DNA from: Ruminococcus flavefaciens | GTDB taxonomy: Bacteria; Bacillota; Clostridia; Oscillospirales; Ruminococcaceae | Length of the DNA: 64,000 bases | Reading direction: 5' to 3' | Assembly: GCA_023662725.1 (NCBI GenBank) | Contig: JAMPIL010000001.1 | Location: 949,618 to 1,013,617, forward strand | Part shown: positions 1 through 9,000 of the stretch, piece after piece | How the letters are laid out: the number at the start of each line of letters is the position of its first letter | Position numbering within the stretch: position 1 is the stretch's first letter | The notes under the pieces: generated by a model | Seen by the model: only the letters and a program-made list of their open reading frames with translations | What the model was told of the DNA's origin: nothing | Databases searched by the model: none | Made by a program: the position numbers and the translations under genes

Positions 1-142
1 GTGTCATGGAAAAAATATAAATGAAAAACAACCCCTTTGTCTTTCAATAATATTATTATAGAGCAGAATCTTCGGCTTGTCAAGAATATTTTAACAGTTT
101 CATCAAATTTTCATCATAAAGCGGTTTCTTTAGAGCATGTGT

Positions 143-418
143 TCACAGGTTCTTATTTTCATCTTCTATTTCGGTGATATATTTGCCAAGCTCTTCAATT
201 GAAATTCCTTTTGAATCAAATGATATGTCCTCATTTATTCGGAGAAGCTTTTCACGCAGATCGAGAAGTTTTTTTCGGCGTTCGTAGGCATCAGCATTCA
301 TAATGATAAGATCAGGCGAACCTTCTTTAACGAGTTTGATAGGTTCAGATGTAATTTCGCACAGCTTAGTGAATAAATCATAATTGCGGTTGAAATCTTC
401 ATGTTTAATAGATATCAT
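143..418 (-). CDS. Phd/YefM-like antitoxin, apparently orphan
   Basis: A 91-residue protein with the layout of Phd/YefM-type antitoxins: an N-terminal segment opening MISIKHEDFN, a central stretch ending LIIMNADAYE that matches the usual 'vlis...YE' strand of this fold, and a charged C-terminal tail that would normally wrap a toxin. Family members bind their own promoter and neutralise a RelE/YoeB or Doc toxin. No toxin ORF follows within the 142 bases left to the window edge, which hold no evident gene. A well-formed promoter lies upstream (476-504). The family call is by pattern only; a free-standing DNA-binding protein is the alternative. Confidence 0.6.
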   Translation of the reverse strand: MISIKHEDFNRNYDLFTKLCEITSEPIKLVKEGSPDLIIMNADAYERRKKLLDLREKLLRINEDISFDSKGISIEELGKYITEIEDENKNL

Positions 419-475
419 AAGCGTTGTTCTCCTTTTTATTGAAAATTTAACGATTTTAAATCTTTCTTTTAGATT

Positions 476-504
476 ATTTTAACTCAAATTATTTATATTG
501 TCAA
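476..504 (-). promoter_or_regulatory. Promoter of the Phd-like gene
   Basis: Read on the minus strand, TTGACA (499-504) and TAAAAT (476-481) are separated by exactly 17 bases, about 60 bases upstream of the start codon at 418. This is near consensus for the vegetative sigma factor. Confidence 0.65.
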
Positions 505-573
505 CAGGATTTTACAGAAAAATTACGGATTTTTCTGAGGCTGACTTTACTTGAATAAAACTTTGGCAAGCTA

Positions 574-602
574 TTGAAAAAACGCAGGAAATATGTTATA
601 AT
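574..602 (+). promoter_or_regulatory. Promoter of miaB
   Basis: TTGAAA (574-579) and TATAAT (597-602) with a 17-base spacer. It leaves a leader of about 130 bases before the miaB start at 740, in which I see no clear riboswitch or terminator. Apart from the two promoters, the stretch 419-739 shows nothing else recognisable. Confidence 0.65.
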
Positions 603-739
603 AATATATTACAAGATTATATAGCTTTGCTGGTCTTGTTGATTATTTTGATGTCTGAATTTGTCTTAAATCTGAAAAATTTTGATAATATCAACGCATA
701 CTGATTGGTAAAGCAGCATGAAAAAGCGGGGTATCTGTT

Positions 740-2107
740 TTGAACGATAATACATTTTATATAAATGAATTAAATAAACTTTTTTCCGGCAGTTCAAAAA
801 AAGCTTATGTCAGAAGCTTTGGCTGTCAGCTTAACGTTTCCGACGGAGAAAAGATAAAGGGTTTGCTTAAACAAATCGGTTATACATTCACTGAGAACGA
901 AAACGAAGCCGATCTTATTATTCTTAATACCTGCGCCGTGCGTGAATCAGCGGAAGACAGGGTTTTTGGAATTATTGGAAGCATGAAAAAGCTCAAGGAA
1001 CTCAATCCATCTCTTATCATAGGAGTTTCCGGATGTATGAGCGCTCAGGAGCATATTGCGGAAAAAATAAAAAAATCGTATCCGCAGGTTAGTTTTGTCC
1101 TCGGAACGTCGGCGATAAATTCTCTTCCGAAGCTTCTGCTTGAAAGCGTTCGTGGAACGAGATTTTCAGCCGATATAGCTGAATATGATGACTTTTCAGA
1201 AACGTTTGAACAGGTTCGTGAAAGCAAGTTCAAGGCATCTGTTCCGATAATGTTCGGATGCAATAATTTCTGTACATATTGTATAGTCCCATATGTTCGT
1301 GGACGTGAGCGAAGCCGTTCGGCTGAGGATATTATCAGTGAAGTGACACAACTGGTGCATGACGGTTACAAGGAGATTATGCTTCTCGGACAAAATGTGA
1401 ATTCTTACGGAAATGATCTCGGTGGCGGAATTTCTTTCCCGAAACTTCTGCGTGAACTTGATAAGATCGACGGAGATTTCATAATCCGATTTATGTCATC
1501 TCATCCGAAAGACGCTTCGATAGAGCTTATTGATACGATTTTTGATTGCAGTAAGGTTGCAAAATCGCTTCATCTGCCTGTTCAGAGCGGAAGCGACAGT
1601 GTTCTTGAAAGAATGAACAGACGTTATACTGCGGAAAAATATCTCGGAATAGTTGACTATATCAGAACCCGTGACAGTGATTTTTCTCTAACAACCGATC
1701 TTATCGTCGGGTTCCCTGATGAGAGCGACGAGGAATTTGAGGCTACTCTCGACCTTATAAGGTATGTTAAGTACGACAATATCTACTCCTTTATTTACTC
1801 GAAGAGAAGCGGAACTAAGGCAGCTGAAATGCCCGACAAAATTTCCGATGAGATTAAGAGCGAACGTATGAGAAAACTGCTGGAGGTTCAGCGAGAGATA
1901 TCCTCAGAACGCTATCAGCGGTTTATCGGTAAAAAAATGCGTGTGCTGGTTGACGGTATCTCGAAAAAAAGAAAAGGATTCATTTCGGGAAAGAGCAATG
2001 AATACATAATTGTCGAATTTGAGGGGGATTCTTCGCTTATAGGACAATTTGTTGACGTTGAAATTATTGAATCCATGAATTGGGCGGTTATAGGTAAAAA
2101 GATATAA
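740..2107 (+). CDS. miaB: tRNA-2-methylthio-N6-dimethylallyladenosine synthase MiaB
   Basis: This radical-SAM methylthiotransferase adds the 2-methylthio group to i6A37 of tRNAs reading UNN codons, downstream of MiaA (encoded at 11178). The N-terminal UPF0004 domain carries the three cluster cysteines (SFGCQLNVSD, NTCAVRESAEDR, GVSGCMSAQE). The radical-SAM motif CNNFCTYCIVPY sits near residue 175, and a TRAM RNA-binding domain closes the protein. At 455 residues it is full length. The start is TTG at 740; a GCGGGG stretch about 9 bases upstream is the only candidate ribosome site. In Bacillus miaB is followed by ymcA, cotE and mutS; here two lipoprotein genes and a ~160-bp palindrome intervene before the YlbF/YmcA-type gene. 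Confidence 0.95.
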   Translation: MNDNTFYINELNKLFSGSSKKAYVRSFGCQLNVSDGEKIKGLLKQIGYTFTENENEADLIILNTCAVRESAEDRVFGIIGSMKKLKELNPSLIIGVSGCMSAQEHIAEKIKKSYPQVSFVLGTSAINSLPKLLLESVRGTRFSADIAEYDDFSETFEQVRESKFKASVPIMFGCNNFCTYCIVPYVRGRERSRSAEDIISEVTQLVHDGYKEIMLLGQNVNSYGNDLGGGISFPKLLRELDKIDGDFIIRFMSSHPKDASIELIDTIFDCSKVAKSLHLPVQSGSDSVLERMNRRYTAEKYLGIVDYIRTRDSDFSLTTDLIVGFPDESDEEFEATLDLIRYVKYDNIYSFIYSKRSGTKAAEMPDKISDEIKSERMRKLLEVQREISSERYQRFIGKKMRVLVDGISKKRKGFISGKSNEYIIVEFEGDSSLIGQFVDVEIIESMNWAVIGKKI

Positions 2108-2269
2108 GAACTTGTTCTCATAGGATATTTCACGCATCTTTTCGGCAAATTTTACTGATTGCTGCGTTGAAAAAGTTCACCATACAACAGTATGCTTTCA
2201 CTTTTTCGCCTTGCCCTCAGCAAAATTATGCTCGAAAATATCCGCACAAATCCTATGAGAGCAAGTTCT
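2107..2269. repeat. Long imperfect palindrome, element 1 of 3
   Basis: Beginning at the miaB stop codon, this ~163-bp stretch can fold almost end to end. The outer arm AGAACTTGTTCTCATAGGAT (2107-2126) pairs with its near-exact complement ending at 2269, and inner segments pair in blocks (AAATTTTACTGA with the complement of TAATTTTGCTGA, and GAAAAAG with CTTTTTC). The tip is a 4-bp stem ATAC-AACA-GTAT. Size and tip match the elements at 12161 and 26110. No ORF fits. It could be a MITE-like element, a structured RNA or a processing/termination hairpin between miaB and the lipoprotein gene. Confidence 0.75.
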
Positions 2270-2296
2270 AAAACACAGAACAAAAAAGGTGATGAC

Positions 2297-4138
2297 ATGA
2301 AAAAAATAACGGCTGTATTCCTCGCAGCATTATTGCTTGCAGGATGTTCTTCCGATGATAAAAGTGAGGAATCTTCTGATATTTCGCTGGAAATTCAATC
2401 TGAAACAACTTCTGCTACAGCAGAAAGATCAATCGAGGAACTCACAACGGAAGCTTTGACGAATGAGACTCCTCCGACTGTGATGAACATCCATATCCAA
2501 GAACTTGACCTGAGTCTGCCTGAAAACAGCGCCTACTCTCAATACGATGAAGAAAATTTGAGTAAAAGCGAATTTGAAGTGCCTGATTTTGGAACACTTA
2601 TCTGTGAAAACGGCAATATTACTCTTTTATCTGCAACGAATGAGATTAATGGATTGATCGACCTTCCTGTGGAAAGCGAAACGGTGTATGTAACAATCGG
2701 CAGTATTATCGATAACAGCCGTTTCAGCTATACGATTCATCAGGAGGACGCTAATTTAGGCTGCGGAGTTTACGATCTGAAAACAGGGGAGGATTTCCGC
2801 ATTGAGCCTGCCGAAGGACATATCGGGTATTATCCAAAGTGCGTCTCGGGTGACTATCTGATCATGTCAAGAGTGCGGATTGCGGACTTTTACGGCTATT
2901 CAAGGCTGAATCTGAATACTTATGAGCTTGAGGATATTTCTGATTCACTTTTTAAGGATCGGAGATATACAGTTTGCGACGCTTTTTCTCCGGACGGAAA
3001 ATTTTTTGCGAATATTTTTGTTGACAGGTCTGGCAGCTTGGAGAATGTCTACACCGTTTCTTTGATTTCAATTGAAACCGGAGAATTGCTTGAAGAATAC
3101 ACTTTTTCAAGCGAAAACGACTATGTTAACTTCTCCATGAAATTTGTTTCCGAAAATGAGTTGTACGTTTATGCCGATCAATATCATCCTGCCGAGAAGA
3201 AATTTCTTTATATAATCGACTTGGAAAAAGACAACTTTGACAATTTAAACAAGAGAAAACCTGTTTTCTTCTCCGATTCCGGTTATTATTACTATTCATA
3301 TGTTGGAGGAAGAGACAGCGCAAACTTTGTTCTGAGCTTCGATAACGGCGGCGGAAATCCTGTTCCTGTTGAAAACGGCGAGGACTGTATATGGTACTAT
3401 AACAGCGGAGATACTTTTTATGGAACAAAGTGGAGCCTTGATGGGATAAGTTTTTGTAAATGTGAAAATAACGCTGTATCTGATATTTTTGCATATCCCC
3501 AATCGTACATCCACAAGAGCTATTTTACCGGCGATTACATTTACTATGTTGTTTCGGACGATAAAACTGCCGAAATTTGCAGGGCGGACTATAATGGTGG
3601 AAATCCTGAGACCGTTTTAACTCTTGATGAAGCCGATTATGCTCTTGATTTTCTGGTTTATGACAATAAAATTTACTATGATGCAAAGAAACACCATAAA
3701 TTAGGCATATACGATATCGAAACAGGAGTAAATACCGATATTCCGCAGGGCGGAGTTGGGCGGATTTATAATGATTATATGTATTACATAAATAACGATC
3801 ATGATCTCTGGCGGATGAAGCTTTCTGATTATTCTGTTGAACCGATTTGTGAAAAAGTGTTTAATTATGATTTCATCGGGAATGATATAGTTTATTCACC
3901 TTACGGCGAGAATGAGAGAGACGGTGATCTTTTTATACTTGAAAATGGTGTAAGCAGGAAGATTTTCAGCGCTCAGGAATTCTTCGGCAATGATTATTAC
4001 TATATGATTGATAAGCTTCAATATAAAGACGAACATATCTTTGTGGAAATTTCATCCGGACCGTTTTACTCCTATATTGCGGAGCTTGATACGGATGGTA
4101 ATTTGGTAAAGACATATTATGAAAATAAAAGCACATAA
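2297..4138 (+). CDS. Secreted lipoprotein with C-terminal beta-propeller-like repeats
   Basis: A 613-residue protein. The start at 2297 is preferred over the in-frame codon at 2192 because AAAGGTGATG precedes it and the protein then opens with a lipoprotein signal (MKKITAVFLAALLLAGC, Cys about residue 17); the longer reading would run through the palindrome. A Ser/Thr/Glu-rich linker of about 60 residues follows, then repeated Tyr/Asp/Gly-rich beta strands reminiscent of DUF5050 or propeller proteins (NGGNPETVLTL, then YDNKIYY). It probably sits on the outer face of the membrane. I cannot name a substrate. The lipoprotein at 4162 follows closely and is probably co-transcribed. Confidence 0.8.
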   Translation: MKKITAVFLAALLLAGCSSDDKSEESSDISLEIQSETTSATAERSIEELTTEALTNETPPTVMNIHIQELDLSLPENSAYSQYDEENLSKSEFEVPDFGTLICENGNITLLSATNEINGLIDLPVESETVYVTIGSIIDNSRFSYTIHQEDANLGCGVYDLKTGEDFRIEPAEGHIGYYPKCVSGDYLIMSRVRIADFYGYSRLNLNTYELEDISDSLFKDRRYTVCDAFSPDGKFFANIFVDRSGSLENVYTVSLISIETGELLEEYTFSSENDYVNFSMKFVSENELYVYADQYHPAEKKFLYIIDLEKDNFDNLNKRKPVFFSDSGYYYYSYVGGRDSANFVLSFDNGGGNPVPVENGEDCIWYYNSGDTFYGTKWSLDGISFCKCENNAVSDIFAYPQSYIHKSYFTGDYIYYVVSDDKTAEICRADYNGGNPETVLTLDEADYALDFLVYDNKIYYDAKKHHKLGIYDIETGVNTDIPQGGVGRIYNDYMYYINNDHDLWRMKLSDYSVEPICEKVFNYDFIGNDIVYSPYGENERDGDLFILENGVSRKIFSAQEFFGNDYYYMIDKLQYKDEHIFVEISSGPFYSYIAELDTDGNLVKTYYENKST

Positions 4139-4161
4139 ATTGGCTGGATGGAGAGAACAAA

Positions 4162-5043
4162 ATGAAAAAGATATTATTAATAGCAGGAGTAGCTTTTATG
4201 CTCACAGGATGTTCTTCAGCGGAAAATGAAAAAAGCAAAACTGATATAATAAATGAAACAACATCGTCGCATGAGGAATTCATCGAATCTACTACAGCAA
4301 CCATTGAATCTGCTGAAACTTCAACAGAAATTCTTACGGAAATCGCAGTTCAGCAGCCTACAGAAGCGGTTTCGTCAGTAAATTATGGAAAACAAACCTA
4401 TCGTGAGGTTCTGGAGAATATATATTATAACCGTAAGCTGCCGGGATTTTCAGAGAAGGATATATTGCTGGATGATTATGATATCGAGGAAAATGATTTT
4501 TTGATTTACGATATTGACAACGATGGAAGCGACGAACTTATATTCAGGCTGAAAAATTATTATACGGCAGGTCAGACGGGAAGAATATACGATCATGACT
4601 CTGAAGGGAAACTTGTATTGCAGTTTCGTGCATATTCGTCTTTTACTTTTTATGAAAACGGCGCAATAAAGGTGAAAGACTCTCATAATCAGGGAAATTC
4701 CGGAAGTTTCTGGCCATATAGTATGTACAGATACGACCGTGAAACGGATTCGTATGAACTTTTCGGTAGTGTAGAAGCTCTCGATCTTGAAATAGTTGAA
4801 ACGATAAATGCGGAGCGTGAAGAAATCGGCAGAACGGATATGATAGAGTATCCGTATGAAGTCGATATGAGCAATTCCGGATTTGTTTATTATATTCGCT
4901 ATGGTCAGAGCAATGATGAGATAGAACCTGTCGACGTTACCGAATATAACGAAATGGACAGAGAATTCACAGGCGGTACAGAACCGCTTGAACTGGAGTT
5001 TATTAAGCTTACAGAGGAAAATATTCAAAATGTAACCCAATAA
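4162..5043 (+). CDS. Lipoprotein with a calcium-loop-like motif
   Basis: This 293-residue protein opens with MKKILLIAGVAFMLTGCSSA, a lipobox with the acylated Cys near residue 17, followed by a Thr/Glu/Ser-rich tether. The globular part contains DIDNDGSDELIFRLKN, an Asp-rich loop of the kind seen in FG-GAP/VCBS repeats and dockerins. The start follows the preceding lipoprotein's stop by about 20 bases and has a GGAGAG site. The two lipoproteins share lipobox and linker style and look like a pair of surface proteins. No enzymatic motif is visible. Confidence 0.8.
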   Translation: MKKILLIAGVAFMLTGCSSAENEKSKTDIINETTSSHEEFIESTTATIESAETSTEILTEIAVQQPTEAVSSVNYGKQTYREVLENIYYNRKLPGFSEKDILLDDYDIEENDFLIYDIDNDGSDELIFRLKNYYTAGQTGRIYDHDSEGKLVLQFRAYSSFTFYENGAIKVKDSHNQGNSGSFWPYSMYRYDRETDSYELFGSVEALDLEIVETINAEREEIGRTDMIEYPYEVDMSNSGFVYYIRYGQSNDEIEPVDVTEYNEMDREFTGGTEPLELEFIKLTEENIQNVTQ

Positions 5044-5102
5044 AAGAATGGACAATTTGCAATTGTTCGTCTATATAAATAATTAATTAAGGAGAATCAA
5101 TC

Positions 5103-5507
5103 ATGGATGTAATTGAATTAACAAGAGAACTGGGAAAGGCAATTCAACAGGATGACCGCTATATCGCCTATAATCTCGCAAAGCAGGTGAACGATAACGA
5201 CAGTGAGCTTCAAGCCGATATAGAGCGTTTTTCTCAGCTTCGTGACGACCTAAACAAGGCTATGTGCGAGGAAAATAAAGACGGTGATAAGCTTCAGAAA
5301 ATCGACGAAGAACTTAAAGCTGTTTATCAGAAGATAATGAGCAATAAAAATATGCTCGTTTTCAATGCTGCACAGCAGGCTCTTGAAGGACTTATCAATA
5401 ACGTTAATCAGATAATTTCACTCTGTGCAAACGGTGAAGATCCTGATACCTGTCAGCCTTCTACAGGATGTACGGGAAGCTGTTCTACCTGTGGCGGATG
5501 CGGCTGA
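5103..5507 (+). CDS. YlbF/YmcA (RicA/RicF) family protein with Cys-rich tail
   Basis: A 134-residue, mostly helical protein of the Com_YlbF family. Relatives YmcA, YlbF and YaaT form the Ric complex in Bacillus, which carries Fe-S clusters and adjusts RNase Y cleavage, competence and biofilm formation. Helical heptads occupy about residues 1-105. The last 20 residues hold six cysteines (CQPSTGCTGSCSTCGGCG), a plausible metal or Fe-S site. Its place just before mutS and in the miaB neighbourhood matches B. subtilis ymcA, the main support for orthology. AAGGAG precedes the ATG. Confidence 0.75.
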   Translation: MDVIELTRELGKAIQQDDRYIAYNLAKQVNDNDSELQADIERFSQLRDDLNKAMCEENKDGDKLQKIDEELKAVYQKIMSNKNMLVFNAAQQALEGLINNVNQIISLCANGEDPDTCQPSTGCTGSCSTCGGCG

Positions 5508-5548
5508 TAGGCAGCAATATGTAAAAAATTCACAAAAGGAGCAACCAA

Positions 5549-8167
5549 ATGGAAATAGACAGAAGCAAAATTTCTCCTATGATGCAGCAATATCTGGAGA
5601 TCAAAGATAAGTACAAAGACTGCGTTTTATTTTTCCGTCTCGGCGATTTTTATGAGATGTTTTTCGACGACGCAATAGTCGTTTCAAAGACTCTGGAGCT
5701 TACTTTAACGGGCAGAGACTGCGGTCTTGAAGAACGTGCGCCGATGTGCGGCGTTCCCTATCATGCAGCGGATACTTATATAAAAGAGCTTATTGACAGG
5801 GGATTCAAAGTTGCCGTCTGCGAGCAGCTTACCGATCCGTCCGAATCAAAAGGAATAGTAGTTCGTGACGTTATAAGAGTTGTCACCCCAGGAACTCTGA
5901 TCGAAAGCAGTATGCTTGATGAAGGAAAAAATAACTACGTTTGCAGTATTTTCTACGATCAGACTGAGCAGACCTGTGGAGTTGCTTCTGCCGATATTTC
6001 CACCGGCGAGGCCTTTCTCAGTTTTTTTGAGGGGAAAGACATTGAAGCCGGTGTTATTAACGAGCTTTCACGCTGTCAGCCGGCGGAGATAATATTCCCT
6101 GAAAATTTTCTTTCGCTGAAAAATGTCACTGATTTTGTGAAACTTCGTATGAAGTGTCCCGTAACTCTTCGTGACAGCGTTTGCTTTTCTCCGGAAAAAA
6201 GACGAAGCGTTGTACTTGGTCTTTTTAAAGCAAAATCGTTCTCCGAGCTTGGCATAAGCGAGAGCGGTGCGGACTGCTGTGCAGTATGCGGACTTTTCGA
6301 CTATATCGACGATACGCAGAAAATCTCAGTTTCACGTTTTACGTCAATAGAAATCCTTAACAGTGATGCCTATATGGGACTTGATCTGAATGCAAGACGA
6401 AATCTTGAACTTACCGAAACTCTTCGTTCAAAAGACAGGAAAGGTTCGCTGCTATGGGTTCTTGATTCAACGAAAACCTCTATGGGACGGCGTATGCTTA
6501 AAAACTGGATCGAACAGCCGCTGAAAAGTCCGGCGAGAATCATTGAACGTCTTGACGCAGTTGAAGCTTTAACCAGAAAAAGCGTGATTCTTTCAGATAT
6601 ACAAATTCTTTTAGAGCAGGTCTACGATCTTGAGCGTCTGATGACAAAAGTTATGTATAAAAAGGCGAATCCCCGTGATCTGAAAGCGCTATCTGCTACA
6701 GCGATACAGCTTCCTCCTCTTAAAAAGGAGCTTGAAAAATTCAGCGATAATAAGCTGCTTTCCAAGTATAACAACGATATTTCAACTCTTGAAGAGATGG
6801 TTCGGCTTGTGGAAAATGCTGTTGTGGATGATCCTCCGATTGCAGTCAAGGACGGCGGAGTTATCAAAGACGGCTTCAATGAAGAACTTGATTCCTTGCG
6901 CCACATAATGAACCACGGAAAGGAAATGATCGAGGATATTGAACGCCGCGAACGTGAAGCCACCGGCATTAAAACGCTTAAAATCGGATTTAACCGGGTG
7001 TTCGGCTATTACATTGAAGTAACACGTTCTTATCAGGAACTCGTTCCGGAAGGTTATATCCGCAAGCAGACTCTTGCAAATGCTGAACGTTACATAACCG
7101 AGGAACTGAAAAATGCCGAAAACGCTATTCTTGGAGCTAAAGATAAGGCTCTTTCACTTGAAGCCGATATTTTTGCCGAAGTCAGAGATTTCCTTGCGAC
7201 CAAGCTTGAAATGGTTCAGAAGACGGCTTCTTCTGTTGCTTCTGTCGATGTTCTCTGCGCTTTTGCCGATACCGCACTGAAAAATCAGTATGTTAAGCCC
7301 GATATTTCCCTTGACGGAGCTGTCGATATCAAGGGCGGACGTCATCCTGTGGTCGAACTCATGCTTGACGGAGAAATGTTTGTGCCGAACGATGTTTATA
7401 TCGACAATAAATCAAACAGAATGTCGGTTATTACAGGACCGAATATGTCCGGTAAATCTACATATATGCGACAGACTGCGCTTATCGTTCTCATGGCTCA
7501 GATAGGAAGTTTCGTTCCGGCGGATTCTGCGAAAATTTCCGTAGTCGATAAAATTTTCACTCGTGTCGGAGCTTCCGACGATCTTACTGCCGGACAAAGT
7601 ACATTCATGGTCGAGATGAGCGAGGTTGCGGATATTCTGAAAAATGCCACTCACGACAGCCTCGTCATCCTCGACGAGGTAGGCAGAGGCACTTCTACAT
7701 TTGACGGAGTGAGCATTGCAAAGGCTGTTGCCGAGCATATATGCGGTTCAAAAAAGCTTGGCTGCAAGACTCTTTTTGCAACGCATTATCATGAGCTTAT
7801 CGGGCTTGAAAATGAACTTGAGGGCGTAAAAAATTACAGTATCGCTGTGAATAAGCATGGCGGAACCATTCGTTTTCTGCGAAAAATCGTCCGTGGAGGA
7901 GTTGACGAGAGTTACGGTGTTGACGTTGCGAAACTTGCCGGACTTCCTTCTAAGGTTATAAGCAGAGCGAGGGAGATCCTCGGGGAAATGGAAAATAGTC
8001 ATAAGAATAGTCTGCTCTTAGCAGAACAGGCTGAAACAGCGCAGATAAGCTTTGGAGCGATAAATCGTGAAAGCGCACTTGAAATGCTCGAAAAAACCAA
8101 TATAGATGAGCTTACCGACGCAGAATGCCGTGACTTGCTGAAAGATATGTCAGACTTGATACGATGA
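5549..8167 (+). CDS. mutS: DNA mismatch repair protein MutS
   Basis: MutS recognises base mismatches and small loops and recruits MutL in an ATP-dependent way. At 872 residues it is full length. The mismatch-binding N-terminus is intact (MMQQYLEIKDKYKDCVLFF, then GDFYEMFFDDA with the Phe-x-Glu contact). The ATPase core has Walker A GPNMSGKSTYM near residue 630, Walker B VILDEVGRGTSTFDG and the signature ATHYHEL. The start has AAAAGGAG eight bases upstream. It lies about 40 bases after the YlbF-type gene and is followed by two small genes and mutL, so a repair operon is likely. Confidence 0.97.
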   Translation: MEIDRSKISPMMQQYLEIKDKYKDCVLFFRLGDFYEMFFDDAIVVSKTLELTLTGRDCGLEERAPMCGVPYHAADTYIKELIDRGFKVAVCEQLTDPSESKGIVVRDVIRVVTPGTLIESSMLDEGKNNYVCSIFYDQTEQTCGVASADISTGEAFLSFFEGKDIEAGVINELSRCQPAEIIFPENFLSLKNVTDFVKLRMKCPVTLRDSVCFSPEKRRSVVLGLFKAKSFSELGISESGADCCAVCGLFDYIDDTQKISVSRFTSIEILNSDAYMGLDLNARRNLELTETLRSKDRKGSLLWVLDSTKTSMGRRMLKNWIEQPLKSPARIIERLDAVEALTRKSVILSDIQILLEQVYDLERLMTKVMYKKANPRDLKALSATAIQLPPLKKELEKFSDNKLLSKYNNDISTLEEMVRLVENAVVDDPPIAVKDGGVIKDGFNEELDSLRHIMNHGKEMIEDIERREREATGIKTLKIGFNRVFGYYIEVTRSYQELVPEGYIRKQTLANAERYITEELKNAENAILGAKDKALSLEADIFAEVRDFLATKLEMVQKTASSVASVDVLCAFADTALKNQYVKPDISLDGAVDIKGGRHPVVELMLDGEMFVPNDVYIDNKSNRMSVITGPNMSGKSTYMRQTALIVLMAQIGSFVPADSAKISVVDKIFTRVGASDDLTAGQSTFMVEMSEVADILKNATHDSLVILDEVGRGTSTFDGVSIAKAVAEHICGSKKLGCKTLFATHYHELIGLENELEGVKNYSIAVNKHGGTIRFLRKIVRGGVDESYGVDVAKLAGLPSKVISRAREILGEMENSHKNSLLLAEQAETAQISFGAINRESALEMLEKTNIDELTDAECRDLLKDMSDLIR

Positions 8168-8183
8168 GATATGGGGTGAAACC

Positions 8184-8609
8184 ATGGTAAAATTTAATTC
8201 GGAAAATATGACCGAAGCTCTCGAACGTTTTGGCAAACAATATAAATATCCGATTTATGCAAGTATAAGAAACATGACAGGTTTTTTCAGCCGTCCGAGT
8301 GATGTAATATCAGGCTATGCGGCGGTCACTGACGATAATTTTCTTATTCTTGTGCAGATACCCTTGTTTGGAACGATAAATGACGCTGAGTATTTTCAGC
8401 TTCCTGTGCTGGGGATAAAGCGCCTTAAAATCAAAAAGTCTCCTTTGATAAATATATACACTGTGGATATCAGAGGAATTGCCGACGGAAAAAAATACAG
8501 ATTCAAGATTACTATCGCAAGCAAAGTGGGCGGAAAAGGCTTTCCTGAGCAGACTTCAAATCACGCCGGATTTATTGAAAAGCTTAAAAAATGGTCCGAC
8601 GAAATATAG
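8184..8609 (+). CDS. Hypothetical protein between mutS and mutL
   Basis: A 141-residue soluble protein starting 17 bases after mutS with a GGGGTGAAACC ribosome site. It has no signal peptide or membrane segment. The pattern of alternating hydrophobic residues (YAAVTDDNFLILVQIPLFG, then KKYRFKITIAS) suggests a small beta-rich fold of the PH-like/YdjM type, but no catalytic motif is visible and I do not recognise the family. Its position makes it part of the mutS-mutL transcription unit; whether it acts in repair cannot be told. Confidence 0.65.
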   Translation: MVKFNSENMTEALERFGKQYKYPIYASIRNMTGFFSRPSDVISGYAAVTDDNFLILVQIPLFGTINDAEYFQLPVLGIKRLKIKKSPLINIYTVDIRGIADGKKYRFKITIASKVGGKGFPEQTSNHAGFIEKLKKWSDEI

Positions 8610-8631
8610 TATAAATTTAAGAGGAATAATA

Positions 8632-8952
8632 ATGAAATATTTTTATAAAATCAACGAGCTTCACGGAACAGACTGTCATGAATTCTTTAAAGGCAAGTGG
8701 AATGGTACATTCTGGAGCTATGATTCGATTTATATTTATGATGAAGACTTCAGCAGTTCAGGTCTTAAAAGAGCAATTTCCCGTGTTGTTACTGATTATT
8801 CGCCTTATGCTGATTCCGAGATAAATTCAGAAATGTGGGAGAAAATATGCTCCGAGGCGAAATTATCAGCTCTCGAAGCCGTTAAAGAAGCGTCATTCTG
8901 GGTTAAAGAAGCTCTGGATGAGCATGGGATTTTTACTATACTGGGAATCTGA
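8632..8952 (+). CDS. Hypothetical protein between mutS and mutL
   Basis: A 106-residue acidic protein. The ATG at 8632 follows AAGAGGAATAATA, a fair ribosome site, about 20 bases after the previous stop; an upstream start at 8479 in the same frame would overlap the previous gene by more than 120 bases and is rejected. The sequence is rich in aromatics (FFKGKWNGTFWSYDSIYIYD) with an amphipathic C-terminal half (AKLSALEAVKEASFWVKEAL). The family is not recognised. Co-directional spacing places it in the mutS-mutL unit. Confidence 0.65.
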   Translation: MKYFYKINELHGTDCHEFFKGKWNGTFWSYDSIYIYDEDFSSSGLKRAISRVVTDYSPYADSEINSEMWEKICSEAKLSALEAVKEASFWVKEALDEHGIFTILGI

Positions 8953-9000
8953 GCGTTATATGCGTAAATAAGAATCCTCAGCATAAGAAAGGAGAAACAT

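Noticed and set aside
4450-5055. Long minus-strand ORF of 201 codons
   Set aside because: It lies fully antisense to the lipoprotein at 4162, which has a lipobox and ribosome site; the antisense product has no recognisable motif.
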